Part shown: positions 23,894 through 31,389 of the stretch, in pieces
How positions within the stretch are numbered: position 1 is the first letter of the stretch
How the letters are laid out: each line of letters opens with the position of its first letter
Virus record (IMG/VR): IMGVR_UViG_3300032397_000036
Location: 1 to 39,602 of that record
DNA: 39,602 nt
Reading direction: 5' to 3' (one strand)
From: a virus
The notes under the pieces: model-generated
What the model was told of the DNA's origin: nothing
Databases searched by the model: none
Seen by the model: only the letters and a program-made list of their open reading frames with translations
Made by a program: the position numbers and the translations under genes

Positions 23894-25516
23894 TTAGCAG
23901 GATCGGGGAGTTACCAGACCTGCGCGAGCACCGTTGGCGCAGAAGTTGTCAACCTTGATAGCGAATGACGGGTTGCAACCAAGCTTCTCAAGCGACTCAA
24001 TGCCCTCCACGAAGTACTGCGCGCGGTTCTGGCGAACCAGAGTTGCGTCACGCTGCACCCCAACATCCACAAGCGGAGCCTGCCCGAGAGCAAAGTCGCC
24101 GGTCGGAATGAGGTAGACATCGAATTCCTGCCGAAGCGCGGGGAGCGCCGCAGCAGGACCGCCAGCGGCGGGGAGCACTGGCGGAACCAGAGTCGATCCG
24201 GTGCGAACGTCGAGAGCTTCGACAACCGTGATCCCGCCAAGTCGAGCAGACAAGGCGAGAGCTGCATTGTCGGGATTCTTGAATCCACGCAGCTCATTGT
24301 CGATGTTCAGCAGCGCGAGCAGGCCGGGCGGAACGATCAGCGTATAGCTGGCGAGATTCAGGCGACCGCCATAGAGCGCGTCACCAAGGGTCGTCCAGAC
24401 TGCATCAACCAGAGCAGATACAGCACCCTGCGAAGGCAGGACCGCAGCGGCGTCATACGTCCACTGGATTGACTGCTGGTAGATGCGCCGCAGAAGCTCG
24501 GCCTCTGCAACGCGAGCGTAAGCGATGCCACCCTTGCGCAAGAAGTCCTGCACCAGAGCTGGATTGCTGAAGTTCTGGAAGGTGCCGAAGCTACCACAGA
24601 ACACAACTGCGTAGACCTCTGCATTGATGTCCGGCGAGCAAGCCATGTCAACGCAAGGCTTCCACGTTGCCGAATCGCCGGGATCGACAGCAAGATCGTC
24701 TGCCTCTGACCAAGAAGTTGCGCCAGCAAGCACGTCGGTAAGGCTAACTCCACGAATGTAGCGGAATTCGCCCTCAATCGGCATGCGCTGGAAGAGCGCT
24801 TCGACTGGTCGAGCAGCAGTACCGCACTGCACGACATCCTTGATCGTGTCGCCGGGGCCGCAGAATCCGCCAGAAGCAGTCTTTGCCGCCATCTGCAGAT
24901 CCATGAACCGGCGCAGGTTATCCTGCCCGCTTGCACTGGAGCTGAAGCTGTGTGAGAAGTCCTTGGGGAACAGCTCAACCTTGTCGAGAATGCGAGTGGC
25001 ATACGAATCGCCACCAGTCGGCTTGAGCGAAGTCAGGCCAGTGAATTCTCGCGAGTAACGCGCAAGATCCAGCTCTGGAGCCTCTGCCTTGGCCTTAGCC
25101 TTGGGCTGGCGATGCGTTGCAAAGTTGGAAAGATCAACCTTGCGGCTAGCTGCATGAGTTGCTGCATCTGCATCTGCGTCAGCGTCAGCGTCAGCGTCGG
25201 CATCCTCGTCTGCATCATCGGCGTCAGCGTCGGCGTCGGCGTCAGCCTCGTCCTCGTCATCAGTCGCGAAGGCAGCGGCAAGAGTCTCAGTCTCTGCAGC
25301 AAGCGCCTCTGCCTCTGCAGAAAGCTCTGCGATTCGAGCAGTCAGCTCTTCGCGAGAAGCTGCGAGCTTACGCAGCGCCTCAAGCTTCTCTGCGCTATCG
25401 GCAGCCTGCGCAACGCGGCGGCCAGCCTCAACAATCTTGTCAAGCCACTCAGTCGAATCCGCAAGCGAAAGGCTTGCAACATCCTCTGGCAGTTCAAGAA
25501 TCTGATCTTCCGGCAC
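23894..25516 (-). CDS. Major capsid protein with fused scaffold-like N-terminus
   Basis: This 540-residue protein is very likely the HK97-fold capsid subunit: it follows the protease and carries LTSLKPTGGDSYATRILDKV and later LNIDNELRGFKNPDNAALAL, VYLIPTGDFALG and an end with NPSFAIKVDN. Residues 1-120 are scaffold-like: a long acidic coiled coil rich in A, E and L, then a repetitive Asp-Ala tract (about residues 85-122). This part is probably removed by the protease. The GTG at 25516 with GGAGG five bases upstream is chosen over the GTG at 25528. Codon use is biased, as for abundant proteins. Confidence 0.85.
   Translation of the reverse strand: MPEDQILELPEDVASLSLADSTEWLDKIVEAGRRVAQAADSAEKLEALRKLAASREELTARIAELSAEAEALAAETETLAAAFATDDEDEADADADADADDADEDADADADADADADAATHAASRKVDLSNFATHRQPKAKAKAEAPELDLARYSREFTGLTSLKPTGGDSYATRILDKVELFPKDFSHSFSSSASGQDNLRRFMDLQMAAKTASGGFCGPGDTIKDVVQCGTAARPVEALFQRMPIEGEFRYIRGVSLTDVLAGATSWSEADDLAVDPGDSATWKPCVDMACSPDINAEVYAVVFCGSFGTFQNFSNPALVQDFLRKGGIAYARVAEAELLRRIYQQSIQWTYDAAAVLPSQGAVSALVDAVWTTLGDALYGGRLNLASYTLIVPPGLLALLNIDNELRGFKNPDNAALALSARLGGITVVEALDVRTGSTLVPPVLPAAGGPAAALPALRQEFDVYLIPTGDFALGQAPLVDVGVQRDATLVRQNRAQYFVEGIESLEKLGCNPSFAIKVDNFCANGARAGLVTPRSC
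25160..25258 (-). repeat. Asp-Ala repeat tract in capsid gene
   Basis: Roughly thirty-five codons alternate GAC/GAT with GCA/GCC, giving (DA)n with a few Glu. The DNA is a GCGTCA/GCATCT-type microsatellite and may vary in length by slippage. In the protein it gives a very acidic linker between the scaffold-like helix and the capsid domain. Confidence 0.85.
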
Positions 25517-25555
25517 GTCATCCTCCACGATGAACTTGGTTCATAACCTTACTAC

Positions 25556-25561
25556 ATTATA
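25556..25561 (-). promoter_or_regulatory. -10 box upstream of capsid gene
   Basis: TATAAT on the minus strand, about 40 bases before the capsid GTG. The gap between the capsid gene and the small membrane-protein gene holds only this element and the leader. No clear -35 hexamer. It would give the capsid gene its own transcript. Confidence 0.5.
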
Positions 25562-25576
25562 GAGAGAAACTATTAG

Positions 25577-25753
25577 CTAGTTATCTTTTCGCAACTTGGG
25601 ATTGTATGTTGAGTATCCGTGAATCCATGTTGCCGAAGATGCCGCCACTCCAAGAACTAGCGTGGCACCCTCATTCTTGTTGAGAGCGAACAGTACTACT
25701 GCCCCAATTACGGATACTGCTGTAATGACTGCGGCTACCGTATTCTTATTCAA
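25577..25753 (-). CDS. Small membrane protein, 58 aa
   Basis: The TTG at 25753 has GGAG six bases upstream, inside the end of the protease gene, and overlaps it by eight bases. The protein has two hydrophobic helices (NTVAAVITAVSVIGAVVLFA and ATLVLGVAASSATWI) and a short basic tail (YNPKLRKDN). Small membrane proteins near capsid genes occur in some phages; no function is assigned here. Confidence 0.55.
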   Translation of the reverse strand: MNKNTVAAVITAVSVIGAVVLFALNKNEGATLVLGVAASSATWIHGYSTYNPKLRKDN

Positions 25754-26921
25754 AGGAAGCTCCAAGCTCGGCAATCTCGTCGCGCGAGAACAGAACATTG
25801 ATCTTGCTCTGGATATCCGCGAGGATGGACATAATCTCGTCGCCAGCAGATGCAACCTTGATCTTGGCGTCTGGAGCGGCCGGGAAGGGAGTTACCGTAG
25901 CTCCCATAATCTCGATTCGATGGAAGATAAGCATTCCATCGTCTTCAGAGTAGGTCAGATCGTCCTGACTCAGAACAGCGCCGTCGATTGATACTCCGGT
26001 AAGCGTTCCATCCTTGATAAGACGTGCAGCCTCTAGACCATTCGGGCCAGTATCGAGAACGCCTGCCGCCATGATGTTGTCGCCATCGCGCCAGATTCGG
26101 TCGATGCGCCCGGCAATGACAGCTCCGTCATGCCCGCCCTGTGTTTCAGTTTGCAACATTAGAGACAGCGGGGGAGTACGCCAAGTTGCTGCGCCCTGCT
26201 CAATGAGCCTGCCATCGCTAGTAGGAGTGCCCTCAACGAGCAGTACGGCCTGAAAAGCAGTGCCTATACTTTCCGATAGCTCAATCGTAGTAAAGGATAC
26301 GCTTGCAGTCTTCGCGGTTACGATGACTTGCTTGTCGCAATCAGAGCATTCAGACACAACAGTACTCCCCAAGATATTAGGATGATCCCCAGCACTCGCA
26401 GCGCGATACAAGGGCAGCCCCGGAATTGGCACCATGCAAGCTCCAATGAAGTCGTAATTGCCTTCATCGGAAATCCAGCGCCAGTCGCCCGAGATTCCAT
26501 TTGCGCGCAAGTGCGCAATATCCAGATCGGAAACATCCGGCCAGAGCGCGCCAGCGAACCAGATTCCGTTCTCGTCTTCGCCGTAGCGAACGCGCGCTAG
26601 CTGCGTAGATGTATCCTGATACCAGCGCGTTGCAGCAGTCGTTCCGTTGGTTCCGGGCGCATGCCCTGCGTCCCCGCCCAGATTGGCGGTCTTGACTGTG
26701 GAGCCATCCTGCGTTACAGTGTCACCACAATGCGCAAGCGCGTACTTGGAAGGCGATGAAGGCGGCGTCCAGCATTCCTGCGAGCCGTCCAGCAGACATC
26801 GACTCCAATGCGTGACATAGCCGAATACGCGCCCATCGTCAGTGATCTGGATATGCGTATCAGCGGGCATATCGCTCGGCGGCTCAAACCATTCGAGCGG
26901 AGGATTCAAAGGAAATGGCAT
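25746..26921 (-). CDS. Capsid maturation protease
   Basis: This 391-residue protein resembles the actinophage capsid maturation protease. The pattern GAVIAGRIDRIWRDGDNI, then MAAGVLDTGPNGLEAARLIK and DGTLTGVSIDG is typical. Its site between portal and capsid genes is standard for the head protease, which would cleave the scaffold-like N-terminus of the capsid protein. I cannot point with certainty to the catalytic residues. There is a CxxC near residue 195 (SECSDCDK). A -10 hexamer lies six bases before the ATG and there is no Shine-Dalgarno sequence, so the message may be leaderless. Its start overlaps the start of a divergent gene. Confidence 0.75.
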   Translation of the reverse strand: MPFPLNPPLEWFEPPSDMPADTHIQITDDGRVFGYVTHWSRCLLDGSQECWTPPSSPSKYALAHCGDTVTQDGSTVKTANLGGDAGHAPGTNGTTAATRWYQDTSTQLARVRYGEDENGIWFAGALWPDVSDLDIAHLRANGISGDWRWISDEGNYDFIGACMVPIPGLPLYRAASAGDHPNILGSTVVSECSDCDKQVIVTAKTASVSFTTIELSESIGTAFQAVLLVEGTPTSDGRLIEQGAATWRTPPLSLMLQTETQGGHDGAVIAGRIDRIWRDGDNIMAAGVLDTGPNGLEAARLIKDGTLTGVSIDGAVLSQDDLTYSEDDGMLIFHRIEIMGATVTPFPAAPDAKIKVASAGDEIMSILADIQSKINVLFSRDEIAELGASFE

Positions 26922-27307
26922 ATCAAGATTCTATCAAGAAAGAACTAAGCTCTTCAGAAGTGAACGAGATTCAAGATGCTGCGGCTAATCTGGTGCGCAG
27001 ATATTCGCGCGGAGAAATATGGGAGAGCACGCGAAAAGCGATTGAGAAAGATCCCGTAAATGAGGCTCGCAAGCTGCAGAAGGCATTTAGCTGCGGAGAC
27101 ATCATGCATAACCGCGCGAAATGCGGAATCTGCAATGAGGTCATTGAATCAACGAATCGACATGACTTTGTAACCTGTAGGTGCCAGTCCGTATCCGTGG
27201 ATGGCGGCACTTGGTATCTACGCAGGAGCTTCAGCGGCTCACCTGACGGATATGAAGACATGAGTGAGAATTGGCCATGGGTAAAGCATCTGGGGAGAGA
27301 GCAATGA
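26915..27307 (+). CDS. Zinc-ribbon-like hypothetical protein, 130 aa
   Basis: The C-terminal half holds KCGICNEVIESTNRHDFVTC followed by RCQSVSVDGGTWYLRR. This matches a small widespread family ('C.xC..xIeS..rHDFv.C.C....DGG..Y.Rr', DUF7695-like) with a likely zinc site from CxxC and CxC. The N-terminus is helical. The start at 26915 lies seven bases inside the divergent protease gene's 5' end, and the GGAGG upstream is 11 bases from the ATG, so the start is less secure than the domain. First gene of the rightward three-gene cassette. Confidence 0.6.
   Translation: MAYQDSIKKELSSSEVNEIQDAAANLVRRYSRGEIWESTRKAIEKDPVNEARKLQKAFSCGDIMHNRAKCGICNEVIESTNRHDFVTCRCQSVSVDGGTWYLRRSFSGSPDGYEDMSENWPWVKHLGREQ
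26922..26933 (-). promoter_or_regulatory. Extended -10 box six bases before protease ATG
   Basis: On the minus strand TTGA, then TAGAAT (26933-26928), CTTGAT and the ATG. The TGA before the hexamer fits an extended -10. The same TTGATAGAAT arrangement stands before the portal gene. The whole element lies within the coding part of the divergent gene. Confidence 0.6.
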
Positions 27308-27534
27308 GTTTTGAGAGAGCGCAATCACAATATGACGCGCAGGAGCCTAGAGAGGCTTCTAGAGCTGATTTCATCCATGCCGCGATGGAATGCATTTCTA
27401 CAGCGCTAAACAATCTAGAAAACGCAGCTACTCATTTGGAAGACGTGAATGAGCCGATATCCAGAGCGATATGGGATGCATATGAGCTGATAGACAACAT
27501 TTCACTGCCGTGGTGCTGTAAGGCATGTGATTAG
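27304..27534 (+). CDS. Hypothetical helical protein, 76 aa
   Basis: The ATG at 27304 overlaps the upstream stop (ATGA). The open frame extends further up to 27271 but the overlap fits the pattern here. The protein is acidic and helical (DFIHAAMECISTALNNLENA) and ends in a CCKACD cluster. Family unknown. It is the middle gene of the rightward cassette between protease and portal. Confidence 0.55.
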   Translation: MSFERAQSQYDAQEPREASRADFIHAAMECISTALNNLENAATHLEDVNEPISRAIWDAYELIDNISLPWCCKACD

Positions 27535-27535
27535 C

Positions 27536-27901
27536 ATGAAGCTTGCGGTAGTCGGAAGTAGGGATTTTCCATATCTATGGATGGTTGGCGAAATTCTCGC
27601 AAGGATGCGAATTACTGTTGAAATAGTCAGTGGAGGCGCGCGTGGCGTTGATACGATTGCCAGCAATTGGGCTAGGTATCACGAAATGAGTGAAAAGATA
27701 TTCCTTCCAGATTGGGATAGATTTGGAAAATCTGCTGGATATAGACGAAATACGGAGATAGTTGATTACTGCGATGAACTTATTGCATTTCAGTTCAACA
27801 AGAGTCGCGGAACGCAACATTCAATTGATCTAGCTAGGAAAGCTGGAAAGCTGCGAGAAGTGATTGAGGTTACTAGACAGGAATATGAGGCCGTGCAATG
27901 A
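27536..27901 (+). CDS. SLOG (YpsA/DprA-like) nucleotide-binding protein
   Basis: This 121-residue Rossmann-like protein belongs to the SLOG superfamily (DUF2493/YspA type): MKLAVVGSRDFP at the start, then VEIVSGGARGVDTIASNWA, the glycine-rich ligand loop, then IFLPDWDRFGKSAGYRRNTE, IVDYCDELIAFQF and a GTQHSIDLARKAGK end. SLOG proteins bind nucleotide ligands, and some act in phage defence or anti-defence signalling; in phages their role is generally unknown. An alternative start is GTG at 27527. It converges with and overlaps the portal gene's 3' end by 29 bases. Confidence 0.8.
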   Translation: MKLAVVGSRDFPYLWMVGEILARMRITVEIVSGGARGVDTIASNWARYHEMSEKIFLPDWDRFGKSAGYRRNTEIVDYCDELIAFQFNKSRGTQHSIDLARKAGKLREVIEVTRQEYEAVQ

Positions 27902-30005
27902 TGCGGCACTGGCAGCCATGATGGTCGCCGGGGAACCATGGCAGCGTAGGATTCACTTCTCCCTCGCGCCAAGTCTCACCCTGCAGCACGACATGATCTG
28001 GGAATGGATACGTGGGATGACCGCGCTCCCAGATGAATTCAAGTCCTAGCCGCATTCCAGTTGCGCGCGCAACCATTTCCAGCCAGATAAGGTCTGCATT
28101 CCAGTTCTGCACGGGCTGATCCGTCTTCGAGAGGCTTGGATTCCATTCAGCGGCTGCGCCGCCAGCGGCGATTGCCATGACTGCGAGCGAAGCTACTGGC
28201 GGAACGTAATCTGACGGAACCGCAGATCCATCTGGATTGAGCAGTGATTCGCGATGCGCCCTACCAGCGAGCAGGTCTGCGATGTAGGATGTCGAGTAGG
28301 AGGCGGCGTCTGCGATTGCTCCCCCTCGCACGCGCAGGTACTCTAGGATCTGCTCTTCAGTTGATCCGCTAGCATGCATTCGGTCCCTAGCGCCCCGTAG
28401 GAGTAGCGTAAGGATGATTGCGCCGATTCCGGTATCGCGGGCAGCATCGCCCGCATTCTGGTCTTGCGTGGCATCTGCGGTCTTGACGCCATCAAGCGTA
28501 ACGCCAGCAAGCGTTACAGCCTTCGTTGCGGCTCTACGCATTTCTGAAAGCACTTGCTCATACAGAGCGCCTTCGATGCGCGCTACCTCGTTGAACCATT
28601 CTGGAGCTGCGGAAGCAGCCTTGACGGCTGGCGGCGTGTCTCCAGTAGTGCGGGTAGGCGGCTCAGTTGTATCTGCCTTTGGCTGCACGTACTCTGGCCC
28701 ACTACCGGGATCTTGAGCTGGATTGAATTCATCCGTGGCCCAATCGACGGGCATATCCAGACCCTCAAGCGTGGCCTGAGCAGTGATAGCTCCCAGCTCA
28801 TACAGGCGCAGGATAGTAGGCGTGTTATCAGGCTTCGATACTACGTTCCTGCCATTTGGATTGATTGCATAGAGCTGCGCATCTGCAACTTTCGCCTGCA
28901 CAAGCTTGGGAATCAGCCATGCCTCTGAGATTGCGTCTGCAATCTGGAATGCCATCGGCGCAAGGTGGTAAGTCCACGTATTCTGGTCTACCTTCCATGA
29001 GGACCAGTGATTCGAGTCTGCGATTCCCGTAACGACTTCTGCGGGTAGGTCAACGCCAGTCGCATAGCGGAGTCGATATGCCGCCATGCGAGCTGCATAG
29101 GCATCTGCGTTGTCCTCACGATCCAGCAGTAGGTGCTTGAGGCCATTCGCATTAGCTGCGGCCCCATACATCTTGAGCGGAGAGATAGATTCAGTGCCAG
29201 AGTTATTTGACAGCGCGAGGCGCATAGCCTCGTTCATTTCCTCGTCAAAGGCGCGCACTGTTCCGGGAAGCGGCGGGCCAGTGTTATCGAACGGCTCTGG
29301 CAGGAAGTCATCGTTCGGAATGTAGAGGATGCCAGCGTTGGCTACAACCGACAGAGCGAAAATCTTGTCTGCAATCGTGTGCAGTACCATCGCTTCGAGG
29401 ATATCCAGCATCGCAAGGTGGGATGACCATGCGCTTTGACCATACTCTTGATCTGGCGTCCAGATTCGATAGATTTCCTGACCATCAAGGAGCTTCTGCC
29501 CTGCGTTGCGGGTATTCGCGCTCTCATTGATTACATAGTTACCATCAACAACGTCAAGCTCGCAGATGGAAACGCTGCGCCAGTAGTATTCAGATCCAAT
29601 CGGATTCCAGTAGTTGTACGCAGGCTTTCCCTTGATTGCCTCATATGGAGTAACTACTACATATGCTTCGCCTACAGTGAAGAGCATGCGCGCCAGACGC
29701 CCAGCATCGAGCGTGCGCAGGGAATCAACTAGATCGTCTGCGAGGGGATCTTCTACTGCGTAGAAGTCCTGATCGCGCCAGATGACAGGTTCCCACGTCA
29801 CCCTGCCGATAGCGTTCTCCACGAACTTTCCAGCGCTGGAGACTTCCGGGATCATATTAGAGAAGCGCAGCGTGCGCGCCTGCCAGTCCTTGATCCTCAC
29901 CGCGTAGTTGTCTTTGCTCAGATACTGTGAGGTATCCAGCCTGACCGCGCTGGCGGTCATCCCATTAGTTGGCTCGCGGCGTGCATTGCGTGGGAATAGA
30001 GGCAT
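27873..30005 (-). CDS. Portal protein with MuF-like C-terminal extension
   Basis: At 710 residues this is longer than most siphovirus portals (about 450-550). The first part is portal-like: RTLRFSNMIPEVSSAGKFVE, a FTVGEAYVVV strand, then GVDLPAEVVTG and IADSNHWSSWKVDQNTWTYH, and a C-terminal YVQPKADTTEPP linker near residue 450. The remainder is helical and ends TLPWFPGDHHGCQCRI, close to the 'H...CRCxI' end of MuF/SPP1 gp7-like head morphogenesis domains. So it seems to be a portal-MuF fusion. A -10 box six bases before the ATG suggests a leaderless transcript. No terminase gene stands upstream. Confidence 0.8.
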   Translation of the reverse strand: MPLFPRNARREPTNGMTASAVRLDTSQYLSKDNYAVRIKDWQARTLRFSNMIPEVSSAGKFVENAIGRVTWEPVIWRDQDFYAVEDPLADDLVDSLRTLDAGRLARMLFTVGEAYVVVTPYEAIKGKPAYNYWNPIGSEYYWRSVSICELDVVDGNYVINESANTRNAGQKLLDGQEIYRIWTPDQEYGQSAWSSHLAMLDILEAMVLHTIADKIFALSVVANAGILYIPNDDFLPEPFDNTGPPLPGTVRAFDEEMNEAMRLALSNNSGTESISPLKMYGAAANANGLKHLLLDREDNADAYAARMAAYRLRYATGVDLPAEVVTGIADSNHWSSWKVDQNTWTYHLAPMAFQIADAISEAWLIPKLVQAKVADAQLYAINPNGRNVVSKPDNTPTILRLYELGAITAQATLEGLDMPVDWATDEFNPAQDPGSGPEYVQPKADTTEPPTRTTGDTPPAVKAASAAPEWFNEVARIEGALYEQVLSEMRRAATKAVTLAGVTLDGVKTADATQDQNAGDAARDTGIGAIILTLLLRGARDRMHASGSTEEQILEYLRVRGGAIADAASYSTSYIADLLAGRAHRESLLNPDGSAVPSDYVPPVASLAVMAIAAGGAAAEWNPSLSKTDQPVQNWNADLIWLEMVARATGMRLGLEFIWERGHPTYPFPDHVVLQGETWREGEVNPTLPWFPGDHHGCQCRIIARPHIPV

Positions 30006-30017
30006 ACCCCTATTCTA
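30006..30017 (-). promoter_or_regulatory. Extended -10 box six bases before portal ATG
   Basis: On the minus strand CTTGA, TAGAAT (30017-30012), AGGGGT and the ATG. It shares the sequence TTGATAGAAT with the protease promoter. The AGGGG could also be read as a weak Shine-Dalgarno, but it is only one base from the ATG. Confidence 0.6.
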
Positions 30018-30037
30018 TCAAGAGAATATATGAACCA

Positions 30038-30436
30038 TCAGAGTAGAACTTGAGCAGACTCTGCTTCGCGAAGTATCATTCGTAGGCAGCGCTTGAGTGC
30101 GATAACCTCATTGCGGAGATTCTGGTTCTCTTGAGATAGTTGATTGACGACAAGCGTTAGGTCAACATTGATATCACGTGGCCTAGCAACTAGCGCGTGC
30201 TCAGTGCTGAACATCTTATCGTCGCCATCCTCTGGCGTATATCCATGCTCTATTAGCTCTTCGGAAAGCGACTTGCCAATGGACGTGATATATGCATCGC
30301 AGTCTTCTACGTGCTCTGCAAGCGCTCCCCTAGCAATCCATTCCTCGGAATAGCCCATTTCATTGCGTCCACACGCGCAGCGATAGTGAAATGTTCCACT
30401 TGGGGATTCAAATATGCCTGTTGGCTGGTCGATCAT
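30038..30436 (-). CDS. Hypothetical protein, 132 aa
   Basis: The function is unknown. The N-terminal part has a FHYRCACGRN segment and a second Cys-His pair (HVEDCDAY) that together could bind one zinc. The C-terminus is a predicted coiled coil (LVVNQLSQENQNLRNEVIAL) with a short basic tail. A -10 hexamer six bases before the ATG marks the start; no Shine-Dalgarno sequence. It lies where the large terminase often is, but it is neither long enough nor similar to one. Confidence 0.6.
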   Translation of the reverse strand: MIDQPTGIFESPSGTFHYRCACGRNEMGYSEEWIARGALAEHVEDCDAYITSIGKSLSEELIEHGYTPEDGDDKMFSTEHALVARPRDINVDLTLVVNQLSQENQNLRNEVIALKRCLRMILREAESAQVLL

Positions 30437-30448
30437 TCCGACATCATA
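30437..30448 (-). promoter_or_regulatory. Extended -10 box six bases before ATG at 30436
   Basis: On the minus strand TGC, TATGAT (30448-30443), GTCGGA and the ATG. It is the same geometry as in front of the portal, protease and tape measure genes. The TGC gives an extended -10. Confidence 0.55.
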
Positions 30449-30457
30449 GCACTTCCG

Positions 30458-31132
30458 TCAGGAAAATGAAATGCGCGTGCAGGGAAGGCTGCGCTTAGAG
30501 GTATATGTCTTTCCAGTGAACTTGATATCAGCAAGTGGGCGACGACTAGCACCAATGGCGTACATGCAGCCGTGCTGCGCCTTGCAGGCGATAACCTGAT
30601 TGCTAACGTGGTAGTTGCATGGGAATGGAGCTTCGGCGATGCGTCCCTGCTTGGCTAGGAGGATAATGTCTCCAATGCTATTCATTGCATCCCTGCAATC
30701 ATGCGCCCATACCATGCTCTGGCCAGAAAGATCGTAAGTTCCACAGAATCTTCCAGTAGAAGGATTCTTATTCCGAGACTTTCCGCCACCATTCTCAATA
30801 TGCGACCATTTCCACACTGATCCATTCTCAACATGGATAGGACCGAGAAGACTATTTATTTCGACGTACATGCTCAACTTCGATCCATTCTCAAATAAGT
30901 AAGTCCTTACTGTCGGGGAGATTCCATATAGTGTTCCAGCGGGAACATGAGCGCCGTACTCAACATAGAAGTACCTTCCATCTGGGAATTCCCCGCAATG
31001 ATCTTCAGTGCCATCAGAGTAGTGGAAGCATAATCGCTCTCCAGCAACTGGATCTGCTGCGGATATAGCAGGTGTCAAAAGAGACACGCTAACTACCAAT
31101 ACAGCCATCATGGCCACAAGCTTGACACTCAC
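30458..31132 (-). CDS. Secreted protein of unknown function
   Basis: A clear signal peptide starts this protein: a basic K near the start, then VAMMAVLVVSVSLLTPAISA with a likely cut before ADPVAGE. The mature part (about 200 residues) has CFHYSDGTEDHCGEFPDGRY near its front and several more cysteines, probably in disulphides, and no catalytic motif that I recognise. The GTG at 31132 is preferred; an ATG at 31153 adds seven glycine-rich residues. It stands upstream of the portal. A secreted protein of this kind could be an accessory ('moron') gene, e.g. altering the infected cell's surface; that is a guess. Confidence 0.6.
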   Translation of the reverse strand: MSVKLVAMMAVLVVSVSLLTPAISAADPVAGERLCFHYSDGTEDHCGEFPDGRYFYVEYGAHVPAGTLYGISPTVRTYLFENGSKLSMYVEINSLLGPIHVENGSVWKWSHIENGGGKSRNKNPSTGRFCGTYDLSGQSMVWAHDCRDAMNSIGDIILLAKQGRIAEAPFPCNYHVSNQVIACKAQHGCMYAIGASRRPLADIKFTGKTYTSKRSLPCTRISFS

Positions 31133-31280
31133 GATACCTACCCCGATCCCCATTGCTACCCGTTACTGGTAGGTATCGGCACGCGCGCGAGAAACTTGAG
31201 TGGCAATGTCGTAATGAGCAAGATACTGCTCGTTACATCTGTTTAGATGCAATATGTTGCTGATTGTGAGCGATGATGCA

Positions 31281-31312
31281 CAAAATGGCCCTCCCGTCGA
31301 AGGACCATTTTG
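31281..31312 (-). terminator. Twelve-base-pair hairpin downstream of leftward cluster
   Basis: On the minus strand CAAAATGGTCCT and AGGGCCATTTTG pair over twelve bases (one G-U) around an eight-base loop. On the plus strand the G-U becomes A-C. It lies 78 bases after the stop at 31390 and has only the TTTT inside its 3' arm, so it is either a terminator or a transcript end-protecting hairpin. It is the main feature of the 236-base gap 31154-31389; I see no gene there. Confidence 0.65.
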
Positions 31313-31389
31313 CCAACTAAGCGTGAACCTAGTCACGGATCATGCGGCAACCACGTCAGACTCTGGCCGCATTCCACCGGATCACCAGT

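Noticed and set aside
25112-25546. Rightward and leftward frames over the capsid Asp-Ala repeat giving Arg/His- or Leu/Thr-rich proteins
   Set aside because: They are products of reading the GCGTCA-type repeat in other frames; the capsid frame has domain support and a ribosome site.
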